From: CAZOHG01 sp964579725
Lineage (GTDB): Bacteria > Zhuqueibacterota > JdFR-76 > BMS3Abin05
DNA: 44,428 nt
NCBI GenBank assembly: GCA_964579725.1
Contig: CAZOHG010000029.1
Span: 1 to 44,428, forward strand
Reading direction: 5' to 3'
Part shown: piece after piece, positions 1-8,451 of the stretch
Numbering within the stretch: position 1 is the stretch's first letter
How the letters are laid out: each line of letters starts with the position of its first letter
The notes under the pieces: generated by a model
The model's input: only the letters and a program-made list of their open reading frames with translations
What the model was told of the DNA's origin: nothing
Databases searched by the model: none
Made by a program: the position numbers and the translations under genes

Positions 1-1983
1 AAAGTGGACTACGGCCCGGGACCCTATCCGGGGTACCATAACAGCACTTATGATGTAAACGGCAACATGACGTTTACGCCTTCGCAGGCGTTTCGGATTA
101 AAGTGGGTGGTACATACCACATTGGCGAAGACCAGGGAGGTGGAAGCTGGAGCGATATTCTCAATTATCGAAAAAACACCTTGCACAAGCGCTGGAACGG
201 TAGCGGCTACATTAAATTCACGCACCAGCTCAATTCGCGACTCTTTTATGTTCTTAATTTGAATCTTTTTTATTACAATCACGAATTTGGCGATCCCGAT
301 TTGTGGGGAGATATTGCAAAATATGGCGATCCCAAATACAATGCCGGCCTTCGGGATTGGGGCAAAGGGTACAATTACAGCCTTTTTGGCCTGCTCAATC
401 CTCAAATTCCCGGGCAAGTGACTGCCTGGTACGGCAAAACAGCTCAAATGAATTACGGGCCCAAATTTGATTTGACCTGGCAATTTAATGATTACAATGA
501 GCTAAAAACCGGTTTGCAATATGATTATTACACCATTCGTCGTTATGCTGTGAATGCCAGGGCGGTTTCGTTGGGTCTGCACCGACGGGCCGAAGATCCC
601 AATAATCATTTGACGGATTACGACATTTTTCGCAACAATTACGGCTATTACGGCTACGATATGTGGGGCAAACCGATTAATAAAGACCAATTCTACAAAG
701 CCACAAATGACCAGGGACAGTTGGTTAAACGAAATGGTCATGACGCTCCGCGCCATCCGGTGCGGGCAGCTGTTTACTTGCAGGATAAAATCGAATTGAA
801 AGATTTGGTTTTGAATGCCGGTGTACGGCTGGATCATTTCGAATCCGGAGTGGAGAGCTGGAAAAATCCCGCCCACATGAAATTGAATGACTTAAACCTC
901 ATCGCAGACCAGAGCTTTGGTCCGCAAAAGGTGTACAATATTATCAGCCCGCGATTGGGATGGTCTTTTCCTGTGACGGATCGAACGGTTTTTCACGCTC
1001 AATTTGGCAAGTTTGTCCAAATGCCCAAGGTGGACGATATGTACGACGGTCACACCTACGCTGGGCGGTTTTTGCAGGGCGGAAATGCCCGTTCCATGCC
1101 GAATCCCAACCTAAAACCCATGCGTACCATTCAGTACGAAGTTGGTTTGCAGCAACAAGTCGGAACAAACGCCAGCTTAGGACTGACGGTCTTTTACAAA
1201 GATATTAAAGATTTCATCCAGTTGCGCGTTTTTTTCCCCGATCCCGGGGCCGGTTACGCCTCATTTTTTCAGTACCAGAATGTTGATTTTGGAACAACCA
1301 AAGGCTTGCAAATTAGCTTCGATCTTCGTCGTACCAAACGCATTCGCGCTTCGGTTGATTACACTTATTCCAAGGCAATGGGCACCGGTTCCAGCAGCGG
1401 AAGCCATTTCGATATCGCCTGGCAGGATCAGCAACTACGTTTCCCGACCGTGTTAGCCCCCTTGGATTTTAATCAAGACCACGTGGCCAATATGGATATT
1501 GACCTGCGTTTAACCAAAGATGACGGGCCCACCTGGTTTGGCATAAAGCCCTTTGCCAATTTAGGGATTAATGTCTATTACACGATGCACAGCGGTTCGC
1601 GGTACACGAAAATCGAGCCCGGCCCGCGTGGCCTTTTCCCCCAAAACGGCCCGCGGCCTCTGGAAGCGCTCAATCAATCTGTGATGCCGTGGTACCATCG
1701 AATGGATATGAAAATTGACCGCGCTTTCCGCGCCAGTAAATTCAATATTAAACCGTACATCTGGGTTTACAATGTGTTCAATCGAAAAAATGTGACGGGC
1801 GTCTATTACCAAACCGGTGATCCGCATGACAACGGTTGGTTTCTTACCGAAGATGGCAAATCGTGGCTGAAAATTCATGGCAAAGCCGGAGAGTATTTTG
1901 CTCGAAAGGCTTTGAGCGGCAGCGGCGCCCGTAATTTGAGCACCCCGCGCATTCTCCGTTTCGGTATTTTGGTGGAATATTAA
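1..1983 (+). CDS. TonB-dependent outer-membrane receptor, C-terminal part (cut by window start)
   Basis: This reading frame is open from the first base, so the 660 residues seen are the C-terminal part of a longer protein; the signal peptide, any carboxypeptidase-like domain and the plug lie outside the window. The visible part is almost wholly beta-barrel: alternating aromatic and polar strands rich in Tyr, Asn and Phe, with a terminal strand ending in a hydrophobic-aromatic residue (ILVEY). Around residues 250-290 and 330-390 are the typical barrel blocks 'YLQDKIEL..NAGVRLDHF' and 'GKFVQMP..NPNLKPMRTIQYEVGLQQ'. Such receptors import a ligand across the outer membrane using TonB energy; the substrate cannot be read from sequence. 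The next gene begins 57 bases downstream on the same strand, so it is probably the first visible gene of an operon with the secreted protein and the PorV/PorQ protein. Confidence 0.9.
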   Translation, partial: KVDYGPGPYPGYHNSTYDVNGNMTFTPSQAFRIKVGGTYHIGEDQGGGSWSDILNYRKNTLHKRWNGSGYIKFTHQLNSRLFYVLNLNLFYYNHEFGDPDLWGDIAKYGDPKYNAGLRDWGKGYNYSLFGLLNPQIPGQVTAWYGKTAQMNYGPKFDLTWQFNDYNELKTGLQYDYYTIRRYAVNARAVSLGLHRRAEDPNNHLTDYDIFRNNYGYYGYDMWGKPINKDQFYKATNDQGQLVKRNGHDAPRHPVRAAVYLQDKIELKDLVLNAGVRLDHFESGVESWKNPAHMKLNDLNLIADQSFGPQKVYNIISPRLGWSFPVTDRTVFHAQFGKFVQMPKVDDMYDGHTYAGRFLQGGNARSMPNPNLKPMRTIQYEVGLQQQVGTNASLGLTVFYKDIKDFIQLRVFFPDPGAGYASFFQYQNVDFGTTKGLQISFDLRRTKRIRASVDYTYSKAMGTGSSSGSHFDIAWQDQQLRFPTVLAPLDFNQDHVANMDIDLRLTKDDGPTWFGIKPFANLGINVYYTMHSGSRYTKIEPGPRGLFPQNGPRPLEALNQSVMPWYHRMDMKIDRAFRASKFNIKPYIWVYNVFNRKNVTGVYYQTGDPHDNGWFLTEDGKSWLKIHGKAGEYFARKALSGSGARNLSTPRILRFGILVEY

Positions 1984-2040
1984 TGGTGTTTACTACTCTT
2001 GAAGAAAAATAATCGAAATCTCTTTGTAGGAGGATGGATA

Positions 2041-5000
2041 ATGATAAAAAAGACCACAAAATTTGTACTCACGGGCCTGATTTTGTTGCTCATTGCTTCC
2101 ATGGCAGTGGCGGCTGAAGGCTCAAGAGGCACGCCGAAGCTGAAGAAATCCTTTACGAAGCGAGCCGTGAAGTACTTGGATGTGAACACAATCCGTACGT
2201 CGGTCATGAACAACGGCACCTTTACACGAAATCCGGTTTCGGGTGACGCCGATATGGAATGGCCGAAAGGCTCCGGTAAGCACATTTGTTACAATGCCGG
2301 TATTTGGGTTGCTGGTAAAGTAAACAACGTTATTCGGACAGCCTGCGCCGATTACAATGTGGAATACCAACCGGGGGTTATTTTGCCCGACGGGACTCCG
2401 GACGATCCGAATAAAGAGGAGTACCGCGTGTACAAAGTGCACAAAGACTACCCCGATGGCGACGCGGATTTAGAAATCGACCCCTGGAGCGACTGGCAGA
2501 CTTACGCCGAAAAGCAGGGGGCGCCCCCTGTTGCCGATGCCGACGGTAAGTGGATCGGTTTCGGAGATGAAATGCTCTATGCGGTCATGAATGATCTGGA
2601 TCAAAACCTGCACAACGGGTGTTACAACACGCTGCCCATCGGCATTGAGTTGCATTTATTGGTATTCGCTTTTGACCGCTCGGGCGCCCTGGGTAACACG
2701 ATGTTTATTAAATATACCTTGATTAACAAGGGAAAAGATGATCTAAAAGATACCTACATCGGAGCCTGGGCTGATGTAGACAACGGTGACGCCAATGATG
2801 ATCTCATTGGGTACGATATGGATTTGGGCATGAGCTATTGCTACGGCGGAAAGCCCGTGGACCAAATTTACGGCGCCCGGCCACCAGCCTTGGGGTGGGA
2901 TTTTTTCCAGGGCCCTATTGTAGATTCTCCCGGAGATACAGTGAAACTCCCGGACGGCCGTATTTTTCCCAATAAAAAGGAATTGGAAGCCACCTCTTTT
3001 AATAAGTATTACAATGGAAATGCGACATACAGCGATCCACCTTACAGCGCTCAGGGGGCTGAAGAAGTGTGGAATTATCTGAGTGGTCGTCAAAAAGACG
3101 GTTCACCCTGGATTAATCCGATTACGGGTGAACAAACCACATTTCTGAACACAGGGGACCCGGTAACCGGTACGGGTTGGCTTTCTACGGCCGAAAGTCC
3201 CCCTGCGGACATTCGAATGTTGACCGGTTCCGGGCCATTTACCCTGGCTGTGGGCGATACGCAGGAAATTGTGTTGGGATGTGTGATCGGCCAGGGTTCC
3301 GACCGCCTGAGTAGCGTTTCCGTTTTACGGTTTTACGATCGGGAAGCTCAACAGGCCTACGATTTGGGTTTCGGAGTTCCGAGTCCGCCGCCCGTACCGG
3401 AGGTGACGGTTTCCGAATTGAATCGCAAGGTTTTGTTGACCTGGAAAGACAATGCCGAGCATTTTCAATCCAGTTACAAGTTTGAGGGCTACAATGTGTA
3501 CATTGGGGATTCGCCCGCAGGCCCCTGGAAACGGCTGGCGACTTACGACGTTCCCAATGAATTGGGCGTTATTTTGGAACCGAAATACGACGTGAACAGC
3601 GGGCAAATTCTAAATATGCCGGCCGCGTTCGGGAATAATTTGGGGCTGCAATATCGGTATCTTCTGACCAAGGATTACGAGGGGTTGACCCTGGCCAACG
3701 GCAGAACCTATTACGTCGTGGTAACCTCGTACGCCTATGATCCGAACAGCATTCCCAATGTGTTGGAGAGCAGCTACAATGTGCTGCCCGTGGTGCCTCA
3801 CCGACCCCGTCCGGGTACAGTGTACAGCAACGACGCCTTTGATCAGGTCAAAGTGAAACATTCGGCAGGAAAAGCGGCCCCCAGCAATTACGATGTTTGG
3901 GTGGAAGTGGTGGACCCGCTTCATGTTCAGACAGCCGACTATAAAATTACCATTAATGCCGATTCCACCTGGACGCTCTGGCGAAACGGGGAGGCGGTTC
4001 CTGGCATGACCAATGTGGACAAATACGGCATTGACAAAGATATTACCTACAAAACCCTCGAGGGAAGTCCAATTGACTTTTTTATGGGCTTAAAAGTAAA
4101 TTTTAACAAAAAGAAGTTAGTTACCTGGCAGCCGGAACTGGTGAAAGGGGATTCGTCTTTGATCAAGCGCCTAACGAGCCCTCACGCAATAGAAGGGCGA
4201 GCCACCGATTTGGCGGTGGACGGTCGTTTTCATAAGGGAACTCGCGACAGCAGCTTAATCCTGAATAACTTGCAGATTCGGTTCACGGGCACAATTGATT
4301 CCACAACGCATGAAGTCACCTCGGGTGGCAGTATGGCCACATTACTTTTTGGGTTTGGAGATCCAGCTTTCTTTATTGCGAATCACCCCAAAAATCCCAA
4401 TCCCGGTTCCCGGAACCCCTTTACGGTGCGTGTTCCCTTTGAACTGTGGGATATGAAACGAAATATTCAAATTAATGCGGCTTTTACCGACCAAAAGCAG
4501 AAATTGTCCGATTCCAGTTTTGTGCCTACTTGGGATCCCCGCGGGGAGTGTGTGGTGTACGCGGTGGCGTCTCCTTACGATGAGCAGGTGCACAACATCG
4601 GTTTCACCGGTCAGGATACCATGGCCACCTGGTCGTTTATTTTCAAGGACAGCACAAAATGGCAAACGGGAGATATTGTTCAGTTGAATATTCCTGACCC
4701 GGATACGTTTCCTCAGCCTGTTGTGGCCGGCAAGGAGGAATTTACGTTTCGGATTCAGGGAAAGACAACCGGTGTGCTGGCGGATGCCAAAAAACGCTTG
4801 AATATTATTAATGTGTTCCCGAATCCTTATCTGGCGTACAACATTTTGGAAAAAGATTTGCATCAGGAACATGTAACCTTTATTAATTTGCCGGAGAAAT
4901 GCACGATTCGAATTTTCTCTATCTCCGGACACCTGATTAAAACCATTGAACACAATGATCCAAACTCCACAACTCACGACTGGGATTTAAAAAATGAAAA

Positions 5001-5115
5001 TAATTTGCCGGTGGCCAGCGGTTTTTATATCGCCTACATCGACGTTCCGGGTGTGGGACAGAAAATCCTCAAAATAGCCGTTGTGTTCAGGGAGCAGCGT
5101 TTGAAAAATCTATAA
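2041..5115 (+). CDS. Large secreted protein with Fn3-like region and C-terminal sorting-type domain
   Basis: A 1024-residue exported protein of unknown specific function. The ATG at 2041 is chosen because AGGAGG lies a few bases upstream and it begins a clean signal peptide (KK, a hydrophobic stretch, then AVAAEG); an in-frame TTG at 1999 would add an uncharged lead without its own ribosome site. Residues about 450-550 look like a fibronectin type III module ('VLLTWKDNAE..FEGYNVYIG'). Residues about 920-1024 resemble the C-terminal domains that direct FCB proteins to type IX secretion ('NVFPNPY', then 'CTIRIFSISGHLIKTI', 'ASGFYIAYID'). No lipobox Cys is seen, so it is not an obvious SusD-like lipoprotein. 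It sits between a TonB receptor and a PorV/PorQ protein; acting as a surface partner of the receptor is inference only. Confidence 0.85.
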   Translation: MIKKTTKFVLTGLILLLIASMAVAAEGSRGTPKLKKSFTKRAVKYLDVNTIRTSVMNNGTFTRNPVSGDADMEWPKGSGKHICYNAGIWVAGKVNNVIRTACADYNVEYQPGVILPDGTPDDPNKEEYRVYKVHKDYPDGDADLEIDPWSDWQTYAEKQGAPPVADADGKWIGFGDEMLYAVMNDLDQNLHNGCYNTLPIGIELHLLVFAFDRSGALGNTMFIKYTLINKGKDDLKDTYIGAWADVDNGDANDDLIGYDMDLGMSYCYGGKPVDQIYGARPPALGWDFFQGPIVDSPGDTVKLPDGRIFPNKKELEATSFNKYYNGNATYSDPPYSAQGAEEVWNYLSGRQKDGSPWINPITGEQTTFLNTGDPVTGTGWLSTAESPPADIRMLTGSGPFTLAVGDTQEIVLGCVIGQGSDRLSSVSVLRFYDREAQQAYDLGFGVPSPPPVPEVTVSELNRKVLLTWKDNAEHFQSSYKFEGYNVYIGDSPAGPWKRLATYDVPNELGVILEPKYDVNSGQILNMPAAFGNNLGLQYRYLLTKDYEGLTLANGRTYYVVVTSYAYDPNSIPNVLESSYNVLPVVPHRPRPGTVYSNDAFDQVKVKHSAGKAAPSNYDVWVEVVDPLHVQTADYKITINADSTWTLWRNGEAVPGMTNVDKYGIDKDITYKTLEGSPIDFFMGLKVNFNKKKLVTWQPELVKGDSSLIKRLTSPHAIEGRATDLAVDGRFHKGTRDSSLILNNLQIRFTGTIDSTTHEVTSGGSMATLLFGFGDPAFFIANHPKNPNPGSRNPFTVRVPFELWDMKRNIQINAAFTDQKQKLSDSSFVPTWDPRGECVVYAVASPYDEQVHNIGFTGQDTMATWSFIFKDSTKWQTGDIVQLNIPDPDTFPQPVVAGKEEFTFRIQGKTTGVLADAKKRLNIINVFPNPYLAYNILEKDLHQEHVTFINLPEKCTIRIFSISGHLIKTIEHNDPNSTTHDWDLKNENNLPVASGFYIAYIDVPGVGQKILKIAVVFREQRLKNL

Positions 5116-5165
5116 AATAGAAAATTCGTGACGCGACAAGTTTAAATAAGGTAGGAGATAGAACG

Positions 5166-6200
5166 ATGAAAATAAAAAGAAGCCTATTTTTAACAAGCGT
5201 ACTGATGCTTGCCCTGTTTGTGACAGCGCTTTGGGCGGGCAACAAGGACAAGGTAGGCGGTGCCGGTGCACAGGAACTGCTGATTCCGGTGGGTTCCCGC
5301 GCCATCGCTCTGGGCGGCGCTGCCAACGCGATGGTCAAAGGCAACGAAGCGATGTATTGGAATCCGGCTGGACTGGCGGCTTCCGATGCCAATGCCGAAG
5401 CAACCTTTACTAATCTTCAATGGATTGCCGGAACAAAATTGAATTATTTTGCGGTCTCGGCTCAATTTGGCAATTTAGGAGCTGTGGGTTTGAGCGCCAA
5501 AATTTTCGATTTCGGCAAATTTCAACAAACCACGGAGTTTGAAACCGAGGGAACCGGTATTTGGGTGGAGCCCAGCATTGTGACCATGGGGCTCACCTAT
5601 TCCCGGCAAATGACGGACCGAATCTTTTTCGGCTTTAATGCCAAGTTGATCTACGAAAGTTTTATGAACATGCGGATGTCCGACGTGGCTTTCGACTTCG
5701 GAGTGCAATATGTGAGCAGTCTGGGCGTGAAAATGGGCTTAACGCTGAACAATTTCGGCCCGATGATGCAGTTCCGCGGCACGGATTTGCAGCGGACGGT
5801 ATCCATTCCCCACACGGAAGCCGGAACCCGTCCCATTGATTTGCGCTTGGAGGCCCAAAGTTTCGAATTGCCCAGCACTTTTGAAATTGGTCTTGGGTAC
5901 GATTACCATTTGGGCCAACGCAATACCGTCACCGTTGTGACAAACTACCGCAACCAGAATTACGGTTTGGATGAATTGGGCGGCGGTATTCAGTATGCGT
6001 TCAATAATGTGGTATTTCTCCGTGGCGGGTACACCAGTGTTCTGGGTGGAACGGAAAACGACAATATTTTCGGATTATCATTGGGGGCAGGGGTGAACTA
6101 CCGCCTGGCGGGTAGCACGCGCTTGCTACTCGATTACGCCTACCGAGATGTTAAGTGGTTTTCCGGAAACCAATGGTTTACGATTTCCGTGCAATTTTAG
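5166..6200 (+). CDS. PorV/PorQ-family outer-membrane beta-barrel protein
   Basis: A 344-residue protein with a signal peptide (residues 1 to about 24, ending LWAGNK) followed by the family hallmark 'LLIPVGSRAIALGGA..AMYWNPAGLA' at about 37-75. The rest alternates like an outer-membrane beta-barrel and ends in the aromatic residue F. In Bacteroidota, PorV is the outer-membrane shuttle component of type IX secretion; many FCB genomes carry several paralogues, so a direct secretion role for this copy is inferred. A ribosome site (GTAGGAG) sits 8 bases before the ATG. It starts 50 bases after the secreted protein and is followed by a strong terminator, so it closes the operon. Confidence 0.85.
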   Translation: MKIKRSLFLTSVLMLALFVTALWAGNKDKVGGAGAQELLIPVGSRAIALGGAANAMVKGNEAMYWNPAGLAASDANAEATFTNLQWIAGTKLNYFAVSAQFGNLGAVGLSAKIFDFGKFQQTTEFETEGTGIWVEPSIVTMGLTYSRQMTDRIFFGFNAKLIYESFMNMRMSDVAFDFGVQYVSSLGVKMGLTLNNFGPMMQFRGTDLQRTVSIPHTEAGTRPIDLRLEAQSFELPSTFEIGLGYDYHLGQRNTVTVVTNYRNQNYGLDELGGGIQYAFNNVVFLRGGYTSVLGGTENDNIFGLSLGAGVNYRLAGSTRLLLDYAYRDVKWFSGNQWFTISVQF

Positions 6201-6220
6201 GGAAATACTCTCAAGCAATG

Positions 6221-6257
6221 AAAAAGGACTGACCCTTGAGGCCAGTCCTTTTTTATT
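6221..6257 (+). terminator. Rho-independent terminator after the PorV/PorQ operon
   Basis: An 11-bp stem (AAAAAGGACTG at 6221-6231, CAGTCCTTTTT at 6243-6253) with an 11-nt loop, followed by a T-rich tail. The A-run on the left arm means it could also work on the minus strand for transcripts coming from 6606. Confidence 0.9.
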
Positions 6258-6260
6258 TTT

Positions 6261-6605
6261 GGAGGAAATGGGTACGGACTGGTGGACCGCGCTATGTTTT
6301 CTTCTTGGAAAATAGAAGATTACGCCCACCGGCGACCGGGTGGGCTGGAAATCAGGCCATGTTCTGTGAATACGAATTTTGAAATATGCCTAATCCCAAA
6401 ATCGCCGTTCCTTGTTCTAAAATCGCAAAATTCAGGGAAGAAAAAGGAACGGCTGTTTTTACCGCATTTTGGGCCAATCGTTTAAATGCCCTGTGGGAGC
6501 CAGTTCTGATCTTGAAAGAATGGCCCATTTTTCTTGTAACACATTAATCTGTGCGAACGTAGTCATCTCGTTCGCTTTGGCTGATTTTCTCTCAAAATCA
6601 AAATA
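6261..6605. other. Intergenic region between convergent genes
   Basis: About 345 bases without a convincing gene; a 67-codon open frame at 6282 has no ribosome site and no recognisable composition. One strong hairpin is present (GCCCACC at 6324-6330 pairing with GGTGGGC at 6339-6345), not followed by a T-run. Its role is unknown. Confidence 0.6.
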
Positions 6606-7325
6606 TTAGCGTGAAATTTTGCCGCCACCTCCCCCAATCATAAAATGAATGTACGGCCCTGCAAATGGTGCTTCGGGTGAATTGGGAATTTCCTCATTGC
6701 CCGCCGTCCAATTGCTACGGAAAGCGGAAATAAGATAGCCGACTCGGATTCCCAGAAGAAAACCGCCGATTCTGTCCGGCCTTTTTGGGGTTGCCAAAAG
6801 CGTGTAAAATCCGACACCAACATTCAACAAAAATTCCCCGCTGGTGAGTTGAAGGTTTCCTTCGGGTTTTTGCAAAAGCGCTTCAAAAGATGCCGGCTTA
6901 TTCTGGCTGGCAATCTGCAGGGAAAAGCCCCCGCCTCCAAAACCCAAGAGGGGGTAGAGTCCCAACCGGGGGCGTTTGTACAGCAAATAACCGAGGTTAA
7001 ACAGACCGTAGCCCCCGCCCAATCGAATCTCATTGCTGTGGGCCGTCACGGCGCCGCTTGAAAAACCGAATCCTTCGCCTCCCCAAATCAGACGTTTTTT
7101 GCCGCCAAATCCTCCTCCGCCCAGGGCCACAACGTGGGAGGTTAGGGGGGAATACCCGGCGGACGTCAACACTGCATTCAATTTGGAGATCTGGATCCAA
7201 TTGGGCCCAAAGGAAAAATACCCCGCTCCAAATCCGCCGTGTTTTTCTTCGGCCGAAAGATTACTTACCAGTACCAGAAACAATAGAGCCACTAACCAGA
7301 TTGCCCAGGCTTTTTGCCCTTTCAT
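6606..7325 (-). CDS. Glycine-rich exported protein, probable outer-membrane beta-barrel
   Basis: A 239-residue protein I do not recognise as a named family. It has a clear signal peptide (residues 1 to about 25, 'WLVALLFLVLVSNLSAEE'). The mature part has glycine-rich blocks (GGGGFGG near 70, GFGGGGF near 130, IGGGGG near the C-terminus) between alternating strands, a pattern that fits a small beta-barrel or surface beta-protein. The strong ribosome site AGGAGG precedes the ATG, and its ATGA start overlaps the stop of the repressor gene by 4 bases, so the two are translationally coupled. It is the last gene of the minus-strand operon controlled from 8289-8317. Confidence 0.7.
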   Translation of the reverse strand: MKGQKAWAIWLVALLFLVLVSNLSAEEKHGGFGAGYFSFGPNWIQISKLNAVLTSAGYSPLTSHVVALGGGGFGGKKRLIWGGEGFGFSSGAVTAHSNEIRLGGGYGLFNLGYLLYKRPRLGLYPLLGFGGGGFSLQIASQNKPASFEALLQKPEGNLQLTSGEFLLNVGVGFYTLLATPKRPDRIGGFLLGIRVGYLISAFRSNWTAGNEEIPNSPEAPFAGPYIHFMIGGGGGKISR

Positions 7326-7651
7326 GGTGCTCCTCCTTTTGTTTTTTGGATGTCACCGAAATGAATCATGCGTTCCAGATTTTCGACATATTCTGCAAAT
7401 CGTCGCCGTCCTTCCTCCGTAATGGCGTAGTCCGTGTGGGGTTTTTTCCCACGAAATCCCTTTGTGACGGAAATAAGGCCGGCTTCTTCCAATTTGGAGA
7501 GGTGGGTACTCAGGTTGCCGTCCGTCACATGAATGGCTTCTTTCAAATATTTGAAGTCCGCCCTTTCCACTGAAATCAGAATGGACAGCACCGCCAAACG
7601 AACGGGGGAATGAATCAAGGTGTCCAAAGGCTCACGCATTTTCCGTGGCAT
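7322..7651 (-). CDS. Winged-helix transcriptional regulator (HTH_27/MarR-ArsR-like)
   Basis: A 109-residue DNA-binding protein. The fold reads as helix-turn-helix then wing: 'HSPVRLAVLSIL' (15-26), 'FKYLKEAIHVTDGNLSTHLSKLEEAGLI' (33-60, recognition helix about 44-57), then the wing 'SVTKGFRGKKPHTDYAITEEG' (61-81). This matches the small winged-helix family often annotated as HTH_27 or transcriptional regulator. No sensor domain or metal-binding Cys/His cluster is visible. The start has an AGGGAG-type ribosome site and overlaps the upstream membrane-protein gene by 20 bases. It probably autoregulates through the palindromes at 8265-8286 in front of its own operon (inference). Confidence 0.85.
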   Translation of the reverse strand: MPRKMREPLDTLIHSPVRLAVLSILISVERADFKYLKEAIHVTDGNLSTHLSKLEEAGLISVTKGFRGKKPHTDYAITEEGRRRFAEYVENLERMIHFGDIQKTKGGAP

Positions 7652-8243
7652 GGCGCTCTCCCTCTTTTCTGTATAGAAGATTCAAGCGAATTCCCGGGTA
7701 AAGATAGCCGGCGAGTACTAAAAGACATAACAAAAGTGCTTGAAGCAGTCCGTGTGCAAACACAAGCCCGATGGATCCGAGCCACCAAACAACGCCGGCC
7801 CATTTTAGGAGAGGCCATTCGTACATTCCGCCGCTTACAAACATGCCCACACCCGCAACGAGACTGACCAGAGCCGGAATGGCCTCGTAAGAATAGAGCC
7901 CTAACAAGGGAAAAATAAAGCCCACCAAAATAAAGGCTATCCCGCAACCGGCCCACAAATGAGACAAAGCTTTTGCGGTGTACGTACGCACACGCTCTCG
8001 CTCGGCCTTCTTTTTGGAATCGAAGATTGAAACAATCGTACCGATCCCCATAAAAACGATCCAATCCACCCAGATAAGATTGAATCGTTGCCAATAAATC
8101 AAGGCGTAATTCACCAATACGGCAATGATAACCAATATTCCCCAACCGATAAAATATCCGCCGTAAGTAGCATTTGACCGTTTGGTTTGTTCGATCATTT
8201 CTTTGATCAAACGAATATCCTCCAATGCGTTTTCCGATTTCAT
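7632..8243 (-). CDS. Polytopic membrane protein, first gene of the repressor operon
   Basis: A 203-residue integral membrane protein with a soluble N-terminus of about 25 residues ('NALEDIRLIKEMIEQTKRS') and about six hydrophobic segments, from 'YFIGWGILVIIAVLVNYALI' to 'LLQALLLCLLVLAGYLY'. The ATG at 8243 is chosen because AAGGAGG lies just upstream; an in-frame TTG at 8267 would start inside the operator palindrome. I do not recognise a catalytic motif. Genes like this are commonly found paired with a small winged-helix regulator, and the transport or sensing role remains unknown. Confidence 0.75.
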   Translation of the reverse strand: MKSENALEDIRLIKEMIEQTKRSNATYGGYFIGWGILVIIAVLVNYALIYWQRFNLIWVDWIVFMGIGTIVSIFDSKKKAERERVRTYTAKALSHLWAGCGIAFILVGFIFPLLGLYSYEAIPALVSLVAGVGMFVSGGMYEWPLLKWAGVVWWLGSIGLVFAHGLLQALLLCLLVLAGYLYPGIRLNLLYRKEGERHATENA

Positions 8244-8264
8244 TTCTAGCCTCCTTTTAATATT

Positions 8265-8286
8265 CAAAGTACTTTGTACTACAAAG
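8265..8286 (-). promoter_or_regulatory. Overlapping palindromic operators for the winged-helix repressor
   Basis: Two overlapping dyads: CAAAGTACTTTG (8265-8276, perfect) and CTTTGTA-C-TACAAAG (8272-8286, perfect around one base). They lie immediately downstream of the -10 box of the operon promoter, across the expected transcription start, an ideal repressor position. Binding by the co-encoded regulator is inference. Confidence 0.65.
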
Positions 8287-8288
8287 CA

Positions 8289-8317
8289 AATATAAAATAA
8301 AAAGGGTTCTTTGTCAA
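8289..8317 (-). promoter_or_regulatory. Sigma70-type promoter of the repressor operon
   Basis: On the minus strand: TTGACA (8312-8317), 17-base spacer, TATATT (8289-8294). The -35 is perfect and the spacing optimal. It fires toward the gene starting at 8243. Confidence 0.8.
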
Positions 8318-8416
8318 GGTTTTTTTGAAAATTTTTTGACTTTTTTTATCAGTCAGGTTTCGACAACCACTTTTAAAATTTTTGTAGCATCTTTCCCTAA
8401 AAAAGACTATTTTAAT

Positions 8417-8429
8417 AATGATTGTCATT
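8417..8429. promoter_or_regulatory. Possible Fur-family box (AATGA-TTG-TCATT)
   Basis: A perfect 5-3-5 inverted repeat in an AT-rich context; the surrounding 19 bases match the classical Fur consensus at 13 positions by my count. It sits 23 bases before the DUF2156 gene. Only the pattern is seen; no regulator gene is in the window. Confidence 0.3.
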
Positions 8430-8451
8430 TAGAATTGAAATAGAAAGAATC

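Noticed and set aside
6282..6485. A 67-codon open frame after the PorV operon
   Set aside because: No ribosome site, no recognisable motif, and it spans a strong hairpin.
7610..8145. Long frames on both strands overlapping the membrane protein and repressor genes
   Set aside because: They are in shadow frames of genes with good ribosome sites and clear membrane or DNA-binding composition.
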